From Streptomyces sp. NBC_00663 (GTDB taxonomy: Bacteria; Actinomycetota; Actinomycetes; Streptomycetales; Streptomycetaceae): DNA of 64,000 bases. Position numbers and translations under genes: made by a program. The notes under the pieces are model-generated. The model saw only the letters and a list, made by a program, of their open reading frames with translations, was not told where the DNA came from and ran no database searches. Each line of letters starts with the position of its first letter. Within the stretch, counting starts at the first letter, position 1. The stretch spans positions 3,100,001-3,164,000 of the forward strand of contig NZ_CP109027.1 of NCBI RefSeq assembly GCF_036226885.1, read 5' to 3'. Below are positions 57,088 through 63,984 of this stretch, one piece after another.

Positions 57088-57314
57088 CGGCTCTCGTCAC
57101 GGGACTGGACAAGCTGAATGGCCAGACGGGCGAAGTGGGCGACCGCGTCGAAGTCGGCGAACGTCACACCGTGCGTCTCGGCCGCCTGGATCATGTCCCG
57201 CAGCACCGATGCGGCATCCGCCTTCTGCTTGGGCGTCGGCTGGTAGCCGGGGCCGAACTCGGCGGCAGCAGACGCCACGCGCTCACCGATGGAGTTCAGG
57301 TCGTGCTGGTCCAT
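57084..57314 (-). CDS. small acidic protein, first gene of the transfer operon
   Basis: This encodes 76 residues: MDQHDLNSIGERVASAAAEF, then TPKQKADAASVLRDMIQAAE and a helical end. GAGGAG precedes its ATG. It appears to be the first gene of a long minus-strand operon running to 47-50 kb. Its long leader holds a tRNA-like minihelix and a CTCACC hairpin. Function unknown. Confidence 0.7.
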   Translation of the reverse strand: MDQHDLNSIGERVASAAAEFGPGYQPTPKQKADAASVLRDMIQAAETHGVTFADFDAVAHFARLAIQLVQSRDESR

Positions 57315-57345
57315 TACTGCTCCTCAAGTGGAGAGACGGGAAGGG

Positions 57346-57389
57346 CCGGAGCAGGCGCAGGCGTGGTGGTGAGACGGCGCCCGCCCCGG
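57346..57389 (-). ncRNA. CTCACC-loop leader hairpin, copy 3
   Basis: CCGGGGCGGGCG pairs with CGCCTGCTCCGG over 12 bp with two G-U pairs (minus strand). The loop contains GTCTCACCACCACGCC. It lies 32 bp before the start of the gene at 57314. Confidence 0.65.
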
Positions 57390-57422
57390 CAGAACCCCAG
57401 CCGCGGCACGGCGAGGGGGAAG

Positions 57423-57464
57423 TGCCCCGGACCGGAGTCGAACCGGTCCTGCGACCATCGGGGC
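57423..57464 (-). ncRNA. tRNA-like minihelix, copy B
   Basis: GCCCCG pairs with CGGGGC, and ACCGG-TTCGACT-CCGGT is a perfect T arm extended to 7 bp by GG/CC. Compared with copy A, two T-stem pairs change on both sides (C-G to A-T, G-C to C-G). The linker is again ATGGTCGCA plus GG. It lies in the 730-bp leader of the transfer operon. Confidence 0.65.
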
Positions 57465-57850
57465 GGTGTCGGCTTCACCGGCCCGCCATTGCGTAGCGGA
57501 CCGGCCCCGAGCCGGTGAATCGGGTGCGTCATCGTCACTGCTCTGACGCCAGCAGGCGGCCTGCACGAAGCGATGCAGGGTGGCGTGCCGCCGACGACAT
57601 CACCCGGTCGCCGCGGGGGCGGTCTCACTCTTGCCGCCACGTGCGTTGGGGCCCCGCTGTACTTCCCCACACCCGAGATCGGGTGGCGCCTGCCAGGCGC
57701 GTAGGGGAGAACCGACGTCCATCACGGCGGTTTGCCCCCGGACCCTCGCCCTAGGCACCTGCCGCGACCGCCGACTCTGCGTCAGCCCCGCACGATCACT
57801 ATTCAGTTCTTCGTAGCGCTTGCTCCGGGCCTTGCCTCCGGGCGCTTGGT

Positions 57851-57892
57851 GATGCAGTACCTGTTTTACAGGTACTGCATGGGAGGCCGTCA
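57851..57892. promoter_or_regulatory. divergent operator with minus-strand promoter
   Basis: ATGCAGTACCTGT-TTT-ACAGGTACTGCAT is a perfect 13-bp-arm palindrome at 57851-57879. On the minus strand TTGACG (57892-57887) and TGTAAA (57869-57864) are 17 bp apart, so the palindrome covers the -10 of the transfer operon. The remaining 57315-58047 gap shows no supported gene. The Xre or winged-helix regulators just downstream may bind here. Confidence 0.75.
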
Positions 57893-58047
57893 AGTACAGC
57901 GGCCCGACTTCTTGGCTTCGCACCGGGATTTCTTGGTGCACCATCAGAATCGGTGCAGGTCAGGGGAGTTGGTCACCCTCTACGTGGACAGCGCAAAATC
58001 ATCTGGGTACCGTCAAGAGCTCCCAAGACGTCCCATCGGGGGTTGAG

Positions 58048-58803
58048 ATGTCCAACGAGCGTCTACGCACGGCCCTCTTGGCGCAGGGCATGACCGTGCA
58101 GCAACTCGCGGAGAAGATCGAGGTCAACCCGAAGACGGTTGAGCGCTGGATCACCCAGGGCAAAGTGCCGTACCGGCGCCATCAGTACGCGACCGCGGCC
58201 ATCCTGAACGTCGACGTGACGATGCTCTGGGAGGATGACCGCTCCCTCGACAGCGCGGCCGACCTGTCCAAGGCAGAGATCGTCACGGTCTACCCGCACC
58301 GCCACGTCGTACCCACCGACCTGTGGCGGGAGATGTGCGAGCGCGCGAAAGAGCGCATCGACATCCTTGTCTACGCGGGCATCGGCCTAGCCGAAGACCC
58401 GCGCTTCCTGTCCGTACTCAAGGCCAAGTCGAAGAGCGTCACCATCCGTGTCCTGATGGGAGACCCCGCCTGCGAGGCAGTCATCCGGCGGGGTATCGAT
58501 GAGGGGCACCGCATCATGGACGGCAAGATCCGCAACGCGCTGGTCAACTATCGCCCTCTGTTCACCAGTCACCCCGAGATCGTGTTCCGCCTGCATGACA
58601 CCGTGCTCTACAACTCGATCTACCGTGTGGATGACGAGATGCTGGTCAACACGCACGTGTACGGCATCGGCGCCTATTTGGCCCCGGTGCTGCACCTGCG
58701 GCGACTTCCCGGCGGTGGGCTCTTCGACACCTTCGCCAATAGCGTGCAGCAGACGTGGGAAGGCGCACGGCCAGTGACCGAACACGACTTCACGGGAGCA
58801 TGA
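58048..58803 (+). CDS. Xre-family regulator with DUF5919 domain
   Basis: A 251-residue protein. The N-terminal helix-turn-helix is MTVQQLAEKIEVNPKTVERW (residues 15-34). The C-terminal domain (about 85-251) matches the DUF5919 type, with ERAKERIDILVYAGIGLAE, VTIRVLMGDP and VNTHVYGIGAYLAPVLHL; it has a phospholipase D-like look but no HKD motif. It is divergent from the transfer operon across the palindromic operator and directly precedes the Nudix gene (3-bp gap). Confidence 0.85.
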   Translation: MSNERLRTALLAQGMTVQQLAEKIEVNPKTVERWITQGKVPYRRHQYATAAILNVDVTMLWEDDRSLDSAADLSKAEIVTVYPHRHVVPTDLWREMCERAKERIDILVYAGIGLAEDPRFLSVLKAKSKSVTIRVLMGDPACEAVIRRGIDEGHRIMDGKIRNALVNYRPLFTSHPEIVFRLHDTVLYNSIYRVDDEMLVNTHVYGIGAYLAPVLHLRRLPGGGLFDTFANSVQQTWEGARPVTEHDFTGA

Positions 58804-58806
58804 GCC

Positions 58807-59280
58807 ATGGGACGCATCGACTACCTTCACGACCCCGACGCCCCGCCGGCCAACTCCGTCGTGCCATCTGTCGTGGCGTTCGTACAGAACGACGCGGGAC
58901 AGGTGCTGATGATCCAACGGTCCGACAACGGACGTTGGGCACTGCCCGGCGGTGGACACGACGTCGGGGAGTCAATCAGCGACACCGTGGTGCGCGAGGT
59001 CTGGGAAGAGACCGGCATCAAGGCGGAAGTCGTCGACATGTCCGGGATCTACACCGACCCAGGCCACGTGATGCAGTACGACGACGGGGAGATCCGGCAG
59101 CAGTTCAGCATCTGCTTCCGGGCCCGTCCGGTCGGCGGTGAGGTGCGTACGAGCAACGAGACGACACAGGTCCGCTGGGTCGACCCAACGGACCTGGAGA
59201 AGCTAGACGTCCACCCCACGATGCGGCTCCGGATCGAGCACGCCATGGACCGGACGCGGCCCACCCCCTATATCGGCTAA
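58807..59280 (+). CDS. Nudix hydrolase, Pif-like
   Basis: A 157-residue protein with a complete Nudix box: GGGHDVGESISDTVVREVWE then ETGI (residues about 46-68), fitting GX5EX7REUXEEXGU. The start of the domain is VPSVVAFVQNDAGQVLMIQR. In pSAM2 the Nudix protein Pif blocks redundant transfer between cells that already hold the element; a similar role is likely. Its stop overlaps the convergent HD gene's stop. Confidence 0.87.
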   Translation: MGRIDYLHDPDAPPANSVVPSVVAFVQNDAGQVLMIQRSDNGRWALPGGGHDVGESISDTVVREVWEETGIKAEVVDMSGIYTDPGHVMQYDDGEIRQQFSICFRARPVGGEVRTSNETTQVRWVDPTDLEKLDVHPTMRLRIEHAMDRTRPTPYIG

Positions 59281-59834
59281 CGCTTGGCTGCGGAGACGCG
59301 CTCCAACACTCGGGCCGTACACGCGAGAATCTCCGGCTCAGCACGCCGGATGAACGTTCCGATCAAACTGTCCGGCCCGTACCGCCCCGCGATCTCGTTG
59401 ACTCGGTCGACAGGGTTCGTGGGCGTGCCGTCCGGCGTCGTGTTCATGTCGCAGTAGCAGAGCGCATCGTTAAGGTGCCCGCTCTCGCGGGGGAACTCGC
59501 CCTCCAGCTCGTCTCGCAGGCCTCGGGCTTCCGCCTCCATCCATGCGCACGAGTGGTGAGCCACCAGGTTGATGACGCGTTCGTCGGCGTTGGCTACGTC
59601 TCGGAGGTAGCGCGCACCGTCCAACGGGTGGAAACCGGTCTTCGCCAGGTCCGGGGCGTAGCCGATGTCGTGCAGCACCGCCGCCGCCTCCAGTAGATCC
59701 GCATCCTGGTCAAGGATGAGCGCGATGGTGCGCGCCCTCTCCGCGACTCCTAGACAGTGCTTCCAGCGCCGCGGCAGCGGCTCCGCAAGCAAGGACTCGG
59801 CCAGCGGGTACGCCCACTCCGTCAAGGTCGGCAA
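59277..59834 (-). CDS. HD-domain phosphohydrolase-like protein
   Basis: This encodes 185 residues. The HD metal site is visible: RRWKHCLGVAERA (first His) and LEAAAVLHDIGYAPDL (HD), then NLVAHHSCAW. Such small HD proteins hydrolyse nucleotides or signalling phosphates. TTG at 59834 follows AGGAG at 9 nt and is 1 bp past the preceding stop. Its pairing with a Nudix protein suggests a nucleotide signal in element control. Confidence 0.78.
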   Translation of the reverse strand: MPTLTEWAYPLAESLLAEPLPRRWKHCLGVAERARTIALILDQDADLLEAAAVLHDIGYAPDLAKTGFHPLDGARYLRDVANADERVINLVAHHSCAWMEAEARGLRDELEGEFPRESGHLNDALCYCDMNTTPDGTPTNPVDRVNEIAGRYGPDSLIGTFIRRAEPEILACTARVLERVSAAKR

Positions 59835-59835
59835 G

Positions 59836-60264
59836 CTAGGAACGCTCCTCTCGCGTCGGCACGGCGCGGACTCTCCGCACCTTGCCCTGTCCTCCGTCGG
59901 CCAGCACGCCGGCCGTCTCCAACTTGCTCAGCGCTTTGGCCACAGTCGGCCGCGATACGCCGAACCGCACGGCAAGCGCCGAAGCGCTCGGGAACGCTTC
60001 CCCTACTTCGAGCCCCTCAGCCGTGATGATGTCCGCGAGTTGTTGATCGAGCGGACGCCGGTCCACCTGCGCACCCGCCCGAACGACGCGCCACCGTCCG
60101 CCCGGCGCAGGTTCGGCGACGCCTTCCTGCCGCAGAACACCGAACGCGCGGAGGGCAACTCCGCGCGAGACGTCGTGATCGCGCATGACATCAGCCAGGG
60201 CCGGGAGTTCCGTCACCCCCGGGTCCCCCTCGATCTGCCGCTTCAGCGAATCGGCGATCTTCAT
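59836..60264 (-). CDS. tandem winged-helix (GntR-like) regulator
   Basis: This encodes 142 residues with two GntR-like DNA-binding domains in a row and no ligand domain: LPALADVMRDHDVSRGVALR in the first and FPSASALAVRFGVSRPTVAK in the second, each followed by a wing with Gly-rich turn. ATG at 60264 follows GGGGGA by 5 nt. AICE repressors of the KorSA type are GntR proteins, so this is a likely repressor of transfer or replication. Confidence 0.8.
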   Translation of the reverse strand: MKIADSLKRQIEGDPGVTELPALADVMRDHDVSRGVALRAFGVLRQEGVAEPAPGGRWRVVRAGAQVDRRPLDQQLADIITAEGLEVGEAFPSASALAVRFGVSRPTVAKALSKLETAGVLADGGQGKVRRVRAVPTREERS

Positions 60265-60406
60265 GAACGTCCCCCGTGGGTTGGCCTGCTGCGGCACCCG
60301 CTCTCCCTCTCCGCTCGTCCGCCACCTCAAGACTCCAAGACTTCAAGACTCCCACGACCCGCGACCGCTGTGGAGAGCGGCTGAACGGCCAGCGCCGCGG
60401 CCACGC

Positions 60407-61555
60407 CTAGTCTGTATGCGCGGTAGTACCCAGGCGAACTGCTACCTGAGGATCGGCGGCCACCTGTGACGGCAGCCTTGAGCCTTCGCCCAGCTTGGCA
60501 ACGAGAACCTGCGCGACGCTGACGGATGCTGTTTGCAGATCTGCACCGACGAGATCCGCTCTCGTCAGATTCGCCTCTCTACCCTCGGGAATATCCGACG
60601 AATGCGAATCCCGGAGGTCAGCCCCATCCATAAGCGCTCCTGTGAGATCTGCATCAGTCAGGTCCGACGCACCCATCACCGCGTCGGTGAGATCTACTGC
60701 TGCCAGTTTCGCCTTTACCAGCTCCGCCTCTCTCAACCAGGTGCGGGAAAGATTCGCCTTCTCTAGCCACGCATTTGTCAGCGTTGCTCTCCAAAGCCTT
60801 GCGTTACTGAGATCCACTTTCGTGAGGGTGGCCCAGGATAGGTCTGTTTCCGCTAGATCCATCCTGCTGAGATCAGCTCCGCTGAGCCTGACCCTAGACA
60901 GATGAAGGCCGCTAAGGTCGATGGTTCTCATCGAGCCGTCAATCTCTATGAGAGCTCGAAACGTGGGCCGCGTGAGCGCAGTCAGCGCAGCCTGAATGTC
61001 TGGAGCAGGCTCTCTCGGCAGTTCGGGTGCGACTTCCGGAAACGGCACACGCAGGCGCGCGGCTCGCCGGATAGCAGCGATCGACTGCCGCTCCTTCTTA
61101 GCGTTTCGCCGTTCCGTCCGGGGCGCTCGATCCCTAATGAAGGCCACAAGAACATGCGCCGCATGGGTCGCCTGATCGGGAGCATCGTGCACAATTTGCT
61201 CCAGCGCGAAGATACCTCCAATGCGTACATACATTTGATCCGATCCAAGCCGCTCCAGTGCCTTGGTAAATCGGTCAGTGACCTGCCCTCTACGCGTCAA
61301 CCGATAGTTGAATGCAGTGAACAGAAGAGCAACTGCCGCGCCTAGGGCGGCGGCCACCTGCACGAGCGCGATCCTGAACTGCCCAAGGGCTGCGGAGCGT
61401 GCCGCACCGTCCATGCCCTCCCAATCTGGCCCGGAGATCCACTCCACGACTGTCCGGATCAGGGGAGTGAACACGATCGCCAGGACACCTGCCGCCGCTG
61501 CCGCGCCCAATCCAGCCCAAGCGACGCCCCGCACTTGCTTCCAACTGAACCCCAT
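60407..61555 (-). CDS. membrane protein with C-terminal pentapeptide repeats
   Basis: A 382-residue protein. Two N-terminal membrane segments (VAWAGLGAAAAAGVLAIVFT and ALVQVAAALGAAVALLFTAF) are followed by a cytoplasmic helical part with VTDRFTKALERLGSDQMYVRIGGIFALEQI. More than a dozen A(D/N)LxX pentapeptides form a beta helix at the C-terminus. Such proteins appear in defence and in element fitness; the partner is unknown. GC is somewhat lower than the host genes. Confidence 0.85.
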   Translation of the reverse strand: MGFSWKQVRGVAWAGLGAAAAAGVLAIVFTPLIRTVVEWISGPDWEGMDGAARSAALGQFRIALVQVAAALGAAVALLFTAFNYRLTRRGQVTDRFTKALERLGSDQMYVRIGGIFALEQIVHDAPDQATHAAHVLVAFIRDRAPRTERRNAKKERQSIAAIRRAARLRVPFPEVAPELPREPAPDIQAALTALTRPTFRALIEIDGSMRTIDLSGLHLSRVRLSGADLSRMDLAETDLSWATLTKVDLSNARLWRATLTNAWLEKANLSRTWLREAELVKAKLAAVDLTDAVMGASDLTDADLTGALMDGADLRDSHSSDIPEGREANLTRADLVGADLQTASVSVAQVLVAKLGEGSRLPSQVAADPQVAVRLGTTAHTD

Positions 61556-61623
61556 AGCCTCACCCTGCCGGTGAGCATCCCCGTTGCACAACGGTCGGAG
61601 AGTCGCCTGATCGGCGTCGAGGC

Positions 61624-61721
61624 GACACACCTCCGACAACCTCCGACACCCTCCGAGTCGCCCGAGACCGAGAGAGGCTCCCGCCGCAGGTCAGAGAACG
61701 CCCAGGAGCAAGATCAGGCAC
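61624..61721. repeat. partial duplicate of the element's right end
   Basis: CGACACACCTCCGACA (61624), CCGCAGGTCAGAG (61684) and GATCAGGCAC (61712) recur in the same order at 63851, 63902 and 63930 beside attR. The spacing between the last two is 15 nt in both. No att core follows here. Confidence 0.7.
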
Positions 61722-61877
61722 TCCTTCCGCCAGCATCGCGACGCTTCCAGTTCAACGCGATGCGTTCACCGGTGCTGAGGTGGCCTCCAAGACGACTCGC
61801 CGAAGCTCCGCTACTTTTGCTAAGAGACACCCGCAGGCGGAGATGCGGCAGTACTCTCGGAATCTTCTGAGTATTCG

Positions 61878-63029
61878 ATGAGCAAGGGAATCGTTGTATG
61901 TCTCTGCCCGCCGCTCGCCCATACAGCAACTGGTTGCTTCTACCCCCATACGACCCAGGTAGAGGGTTTCATGCATGGTCGGAGTCTGCGAGTTCCGTTG
62001 CTGCTAGAAAATTTGCGGCGTCACGCCGAAATCAAGACAGTGGGAAGGTCGAGGTTCCCCGGTTCACTGAACAGAAAGAATGCACTCTGGAAAGAGTACC
62101 GAAACTTTCTTCGTCAGGCTTTGAGCAACTTTGAAGCGGCGATCACCGTTCCTAATCGGTCGGCATGCCTTCTGTATTATTATGCGATGTTGAACTTCGC
62201 CAAGGCGGAGCTTCTCAGCACCGTTCCAAATAGCATCACCGGTAAATTCGTTGGCCATGGGCTGAGTTTCAGTCCTAGTCGTGCGAAATCGGTTGCGGGT
62301 GATGTCTTGGTAGTTAAGGATGGGGTATTCCCCTGGCTCTACGAATCCCGCACCGGACACAAGCTTGGCGTTGGCACCAAGCTTTCCGTAAAGCGATTGC
62401 TTGCCCAAATCCCGGAAATCTCTACGCAGGTCACCGATGCCGCTCTGGGTGAGAGTGTAATTGCAGCCGTGCACCACATGGTGGCGGCGGATGACGACAA
62501 GAGCTGGACGGTGCTCCTGACTGAGGGAAGTATTCCTACCGGCAGCAAGACGGAGCGATTGCTTCTCACTCACTTCCGTGAAGTCAGCGTCCCGCTAAAT
62601 TGGCGCGATCACTTCGCTATGAGCAGGCGACACATCAGCAAAGTCAGATTGTTTGAGTCTATCGATACATGTTTGAGGCCATCACCAGGGCAAATTGACC
62701 TAAAAGGCAGCATGAGGCTTACGCAAAAGATCCAGGACATTCTAGGCATGAGGACCTCGGAACATATGGATGCAAATATTTGCCCCAGCCTTTTCAAAAC
62801 TCAAATGTTTCCCATGCCGTCATCTCTGGCGCGATATGCGATCACATATTACGCCTCATCACTCGTCAGATATAAGCCGTCAGTCTTCGACTTGCAAATT
62901 GCACCCGAGCAGGCTTATATGTTTGACGCCATTGCCAGGGAGTGTGCACTCCCTATGCTCATTGACACTCTTTCCGGACTCGAAGGACAGGACCAGCTCT
63001 TCTTTGCCGCAGGCGCCCATCGCAATTAG
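61878..63029 (+). CDS. YaaC-like protein, AT-richer cargo gene
   Basis: This encodes up to 383 residues. The core resembles YaaC-type proteins: NALWKEYRNFLRQALSNFEA, then LLYYYAMLNFAKAELL and GKFVGHGLSFS; the end is helical with AITYYASSLVRYKPS. Base composition is near 50 percent GC, far below its neighbours, so it was probably acquired recently. The N-terminus is uncertain: another frame from 61898 reads YSNWLLLPPYDPGRGFHAW, and a frameshift near 62050 could join the two. YaaC proteins are found in defence islands, but no function is proven. Confidence 0.65.
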   Translation: MSKGIVVCLCPPLAHTATGCFYPHTTQVEGFMHGRSLRVPLLLENLRRHAEIKTVGRSRFPGSLNRKNALWKEYRNFLRQALSNFEAAITVPNRSACLLYYYAMLNFAKAELLSTVPNSITGKFVGHGLSFSPSRAKSVAGDVLVVKDGVFPWLYESRTGHKLGVGTKLSVKRLLAQIPEISTQVTDAALGESVIAAVHHMVAADDDKSWTVLLTEGSIPTGSKTERLLLTHFREVSVPLNWRDHFAMSRRHISKVRLFESIDTCLRPSPGQIDLKGSMRLTQKIQDILGMRTSEHMDANICPSLFKTQMFPMPSSLARYAITYYASSLVRYKPSVFDLQIAPEQAYMFDAIARECALPMLIDTLSGLEGQDQLFFAAGAHRN

Positions 63030-63135
63030 GGCGATTGAGTGTGGGTAGGAGCGGGCGCAGCGGTGTCGGGCCGTCTGCGGACTGCCAAACGGCGGCCGAC
63101 AGTCGGTCAGCACGCCGGCGGCCTCCCTCTGCGAT

Positions 63136-63216
63136 CTATTCCAGCACCTTCGCGATCCGGACGTCGTCGGCGATCCTGTCGAGCAGCTCCGTGAGCAGCA
63201 CCTCACCGCTATAGAT
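63136..63216 (-). pseudogene. C-terminal remnant of a lost gene
   Basis: On the minus strand this reads IYSGEVLLTELLDRIADD then VRIAKVLE and a stop, with coding-like composition. The frame is cut by AT-rich DNA upstream. It looks like the tail of a gene broken by an insertion. Confidence 0.35.
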
Positions 63217-63504
63217 GTATTACTTCATGCATTAAGTGCCTTCCGCACCGATTTCGCCGTATTAGTGCTTTCGATCCCGATTGCGAATGTGACCTTAATC
63301 ACACTAGCTCGTCGCTAATTACCTTGATCGCATGACACTGAACGCGAGCTTCCGCTTGCCTGTCGCCGCAGGCCATGCGCCTCCTGAAAGGTGACACGAA
63401 GGGGTTCCAACGCGACCGCAGGTTGCGGCGACGAGTAAACCGCCGAAGATCGAGTTACGTCCGTTAACCGATCTAACCCGCGATCTAATTATCCGAGACG
63501 CGGA

Positions 63505-63536
63505 AAGGGCCGCCCCGTGATGGGAGGCGGCCCCTT
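63505..63536. terminator. hairpin near the right end
   Basis: GGGCCGCC and GGCGGCCC form an 8-bp stem with an 11-nt loop, extended by AA/TT. It may insulate the small gene at 63589 from upstream transcription. Confidence 0.6.
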
Positions 63537-63588
63537 GTGCTCCGCGTGAATTCGAGGGATCGAGATCAACACCGGAGGTGTGTCCAGC

Positions 63589-63789
63589 ATGTCAGAGCGT
63601 TCCAGTGCTGAGGAACCAGGCTTTCTGACGATCTTCAGGCCGTCTCCCGCCGCTGCGGGACTGTGCGCCTACGTTGTCGTCGAGGCGACCGCGTGGTTCA
63701 GTGGCCTCCCCGCGAGCGCGACGATGACCGCGAAGTTCGGAATCGTCGCGACGGTTCTGATCAAGGAGTGTGTCCGCAGAGGACGTTGA
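63589..63789 (+). CDS. 66-residue predicted membrane peptide
   Basis: MSERSSAEEPGFLTIFRPSP opens the protein, then hydrophobic segments AAAGLCAYVVVEATAWFSGL and AKFGIVATVLIKECV. GGAGGTG precedes its ATG at 8 nt. It lies just inside the right arm repeat. Function unknown. Confidence 0.5.
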   Translation: MSERSSAEEPGFLTIFRPSPAAAGLCAYVVVEATAWFSGLPASATMTAKFGIVATVLIKECVRRGR

Positions 63790-63849
63790 TCCGGGCGCCG
63801 GGCGGCGGCTCATCCTCCCCTGCCCGTGGTGACTACCATCAGACGGTCT

Positions 63850-63868
63850 CCGACACACCTCCGACACA
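63850..63868. repeat. right 19-bp arm repeat near attR
   Basis: An exact copy of the repeat at 43244-43262, 70 bp inside attR, in the same orientation. Confidence 0.7.
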
Positions 63869-63937
63869 GGGAGCGCCGCCCGCACCCCCGGCGAGGTTCG
63901 ACCGCAGGTCAGAGGCGGTGTAGCGCCATGATCAGGC

Positions 63938-63984
63938 ACGGTCTCCGGAACCGTGTGCGCAGGTTCGAATCCTGCCGTGGGCAC
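63938..63984 (+). repeat. attR, 47-bp direct repeat
   Basis: Identical to 43088-43134: the anticodon-to-3' end of tRNA-Arg. Without the 5' half it is not a functional tRNA gene. Confidence 0.96.

Larger units (their letters stand above)
63030..63588. other. right-end gap; degenerate and AT-rich DNA, no intact gene
   Basis: Apart from a short coding remnant at 63136-63216 and a hairpin at 63505-63536, nothing recognisable is present. The stretch 63210-63330 is AT-rich. Confidence 0.5.
43088..63984. mobile_element. actinomycete integrative and conjugative element (AICE) in tRNA-Arg(CCG)
   Basis: The element is bounded by a perfect 47-bp direct repeat and is about 20.85 kb. It contains the AICE modules in the usual order: integrase and excisionase at the tRNA side, a prim-pol/helicase replication pair, TraB-like DNA translocase with small membrane proteins, a regulatory block with a Nudix protein (compare Pif of pSAM2), and cargo at the far end. 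No relaxase or type IV secretion genes are present, consistent with double-stranded DNA transfer by TraB. All essential genes look intact, so the element may still be mobile. Confidence 0.95.

Noticed and set aside
56573..57464. The minihelices as complete tRNA genes
   Set aside because: No upstream GCCCCGG partner, D arm or anticodon arm can be found; only acceptor and T arms exist.
57314..57944. Minus-strand frames in the leader of the transfer operon
   Set aside because: They run through the minihelix and hairpin, start upstream of the predicted promoter or lack ribosome sites.
63592..63984. Minus-strand frame running into attR
   Set aside because: Its N-terminal part is translated from the tRNA copy and the rest opposes the small plus-strand gene.
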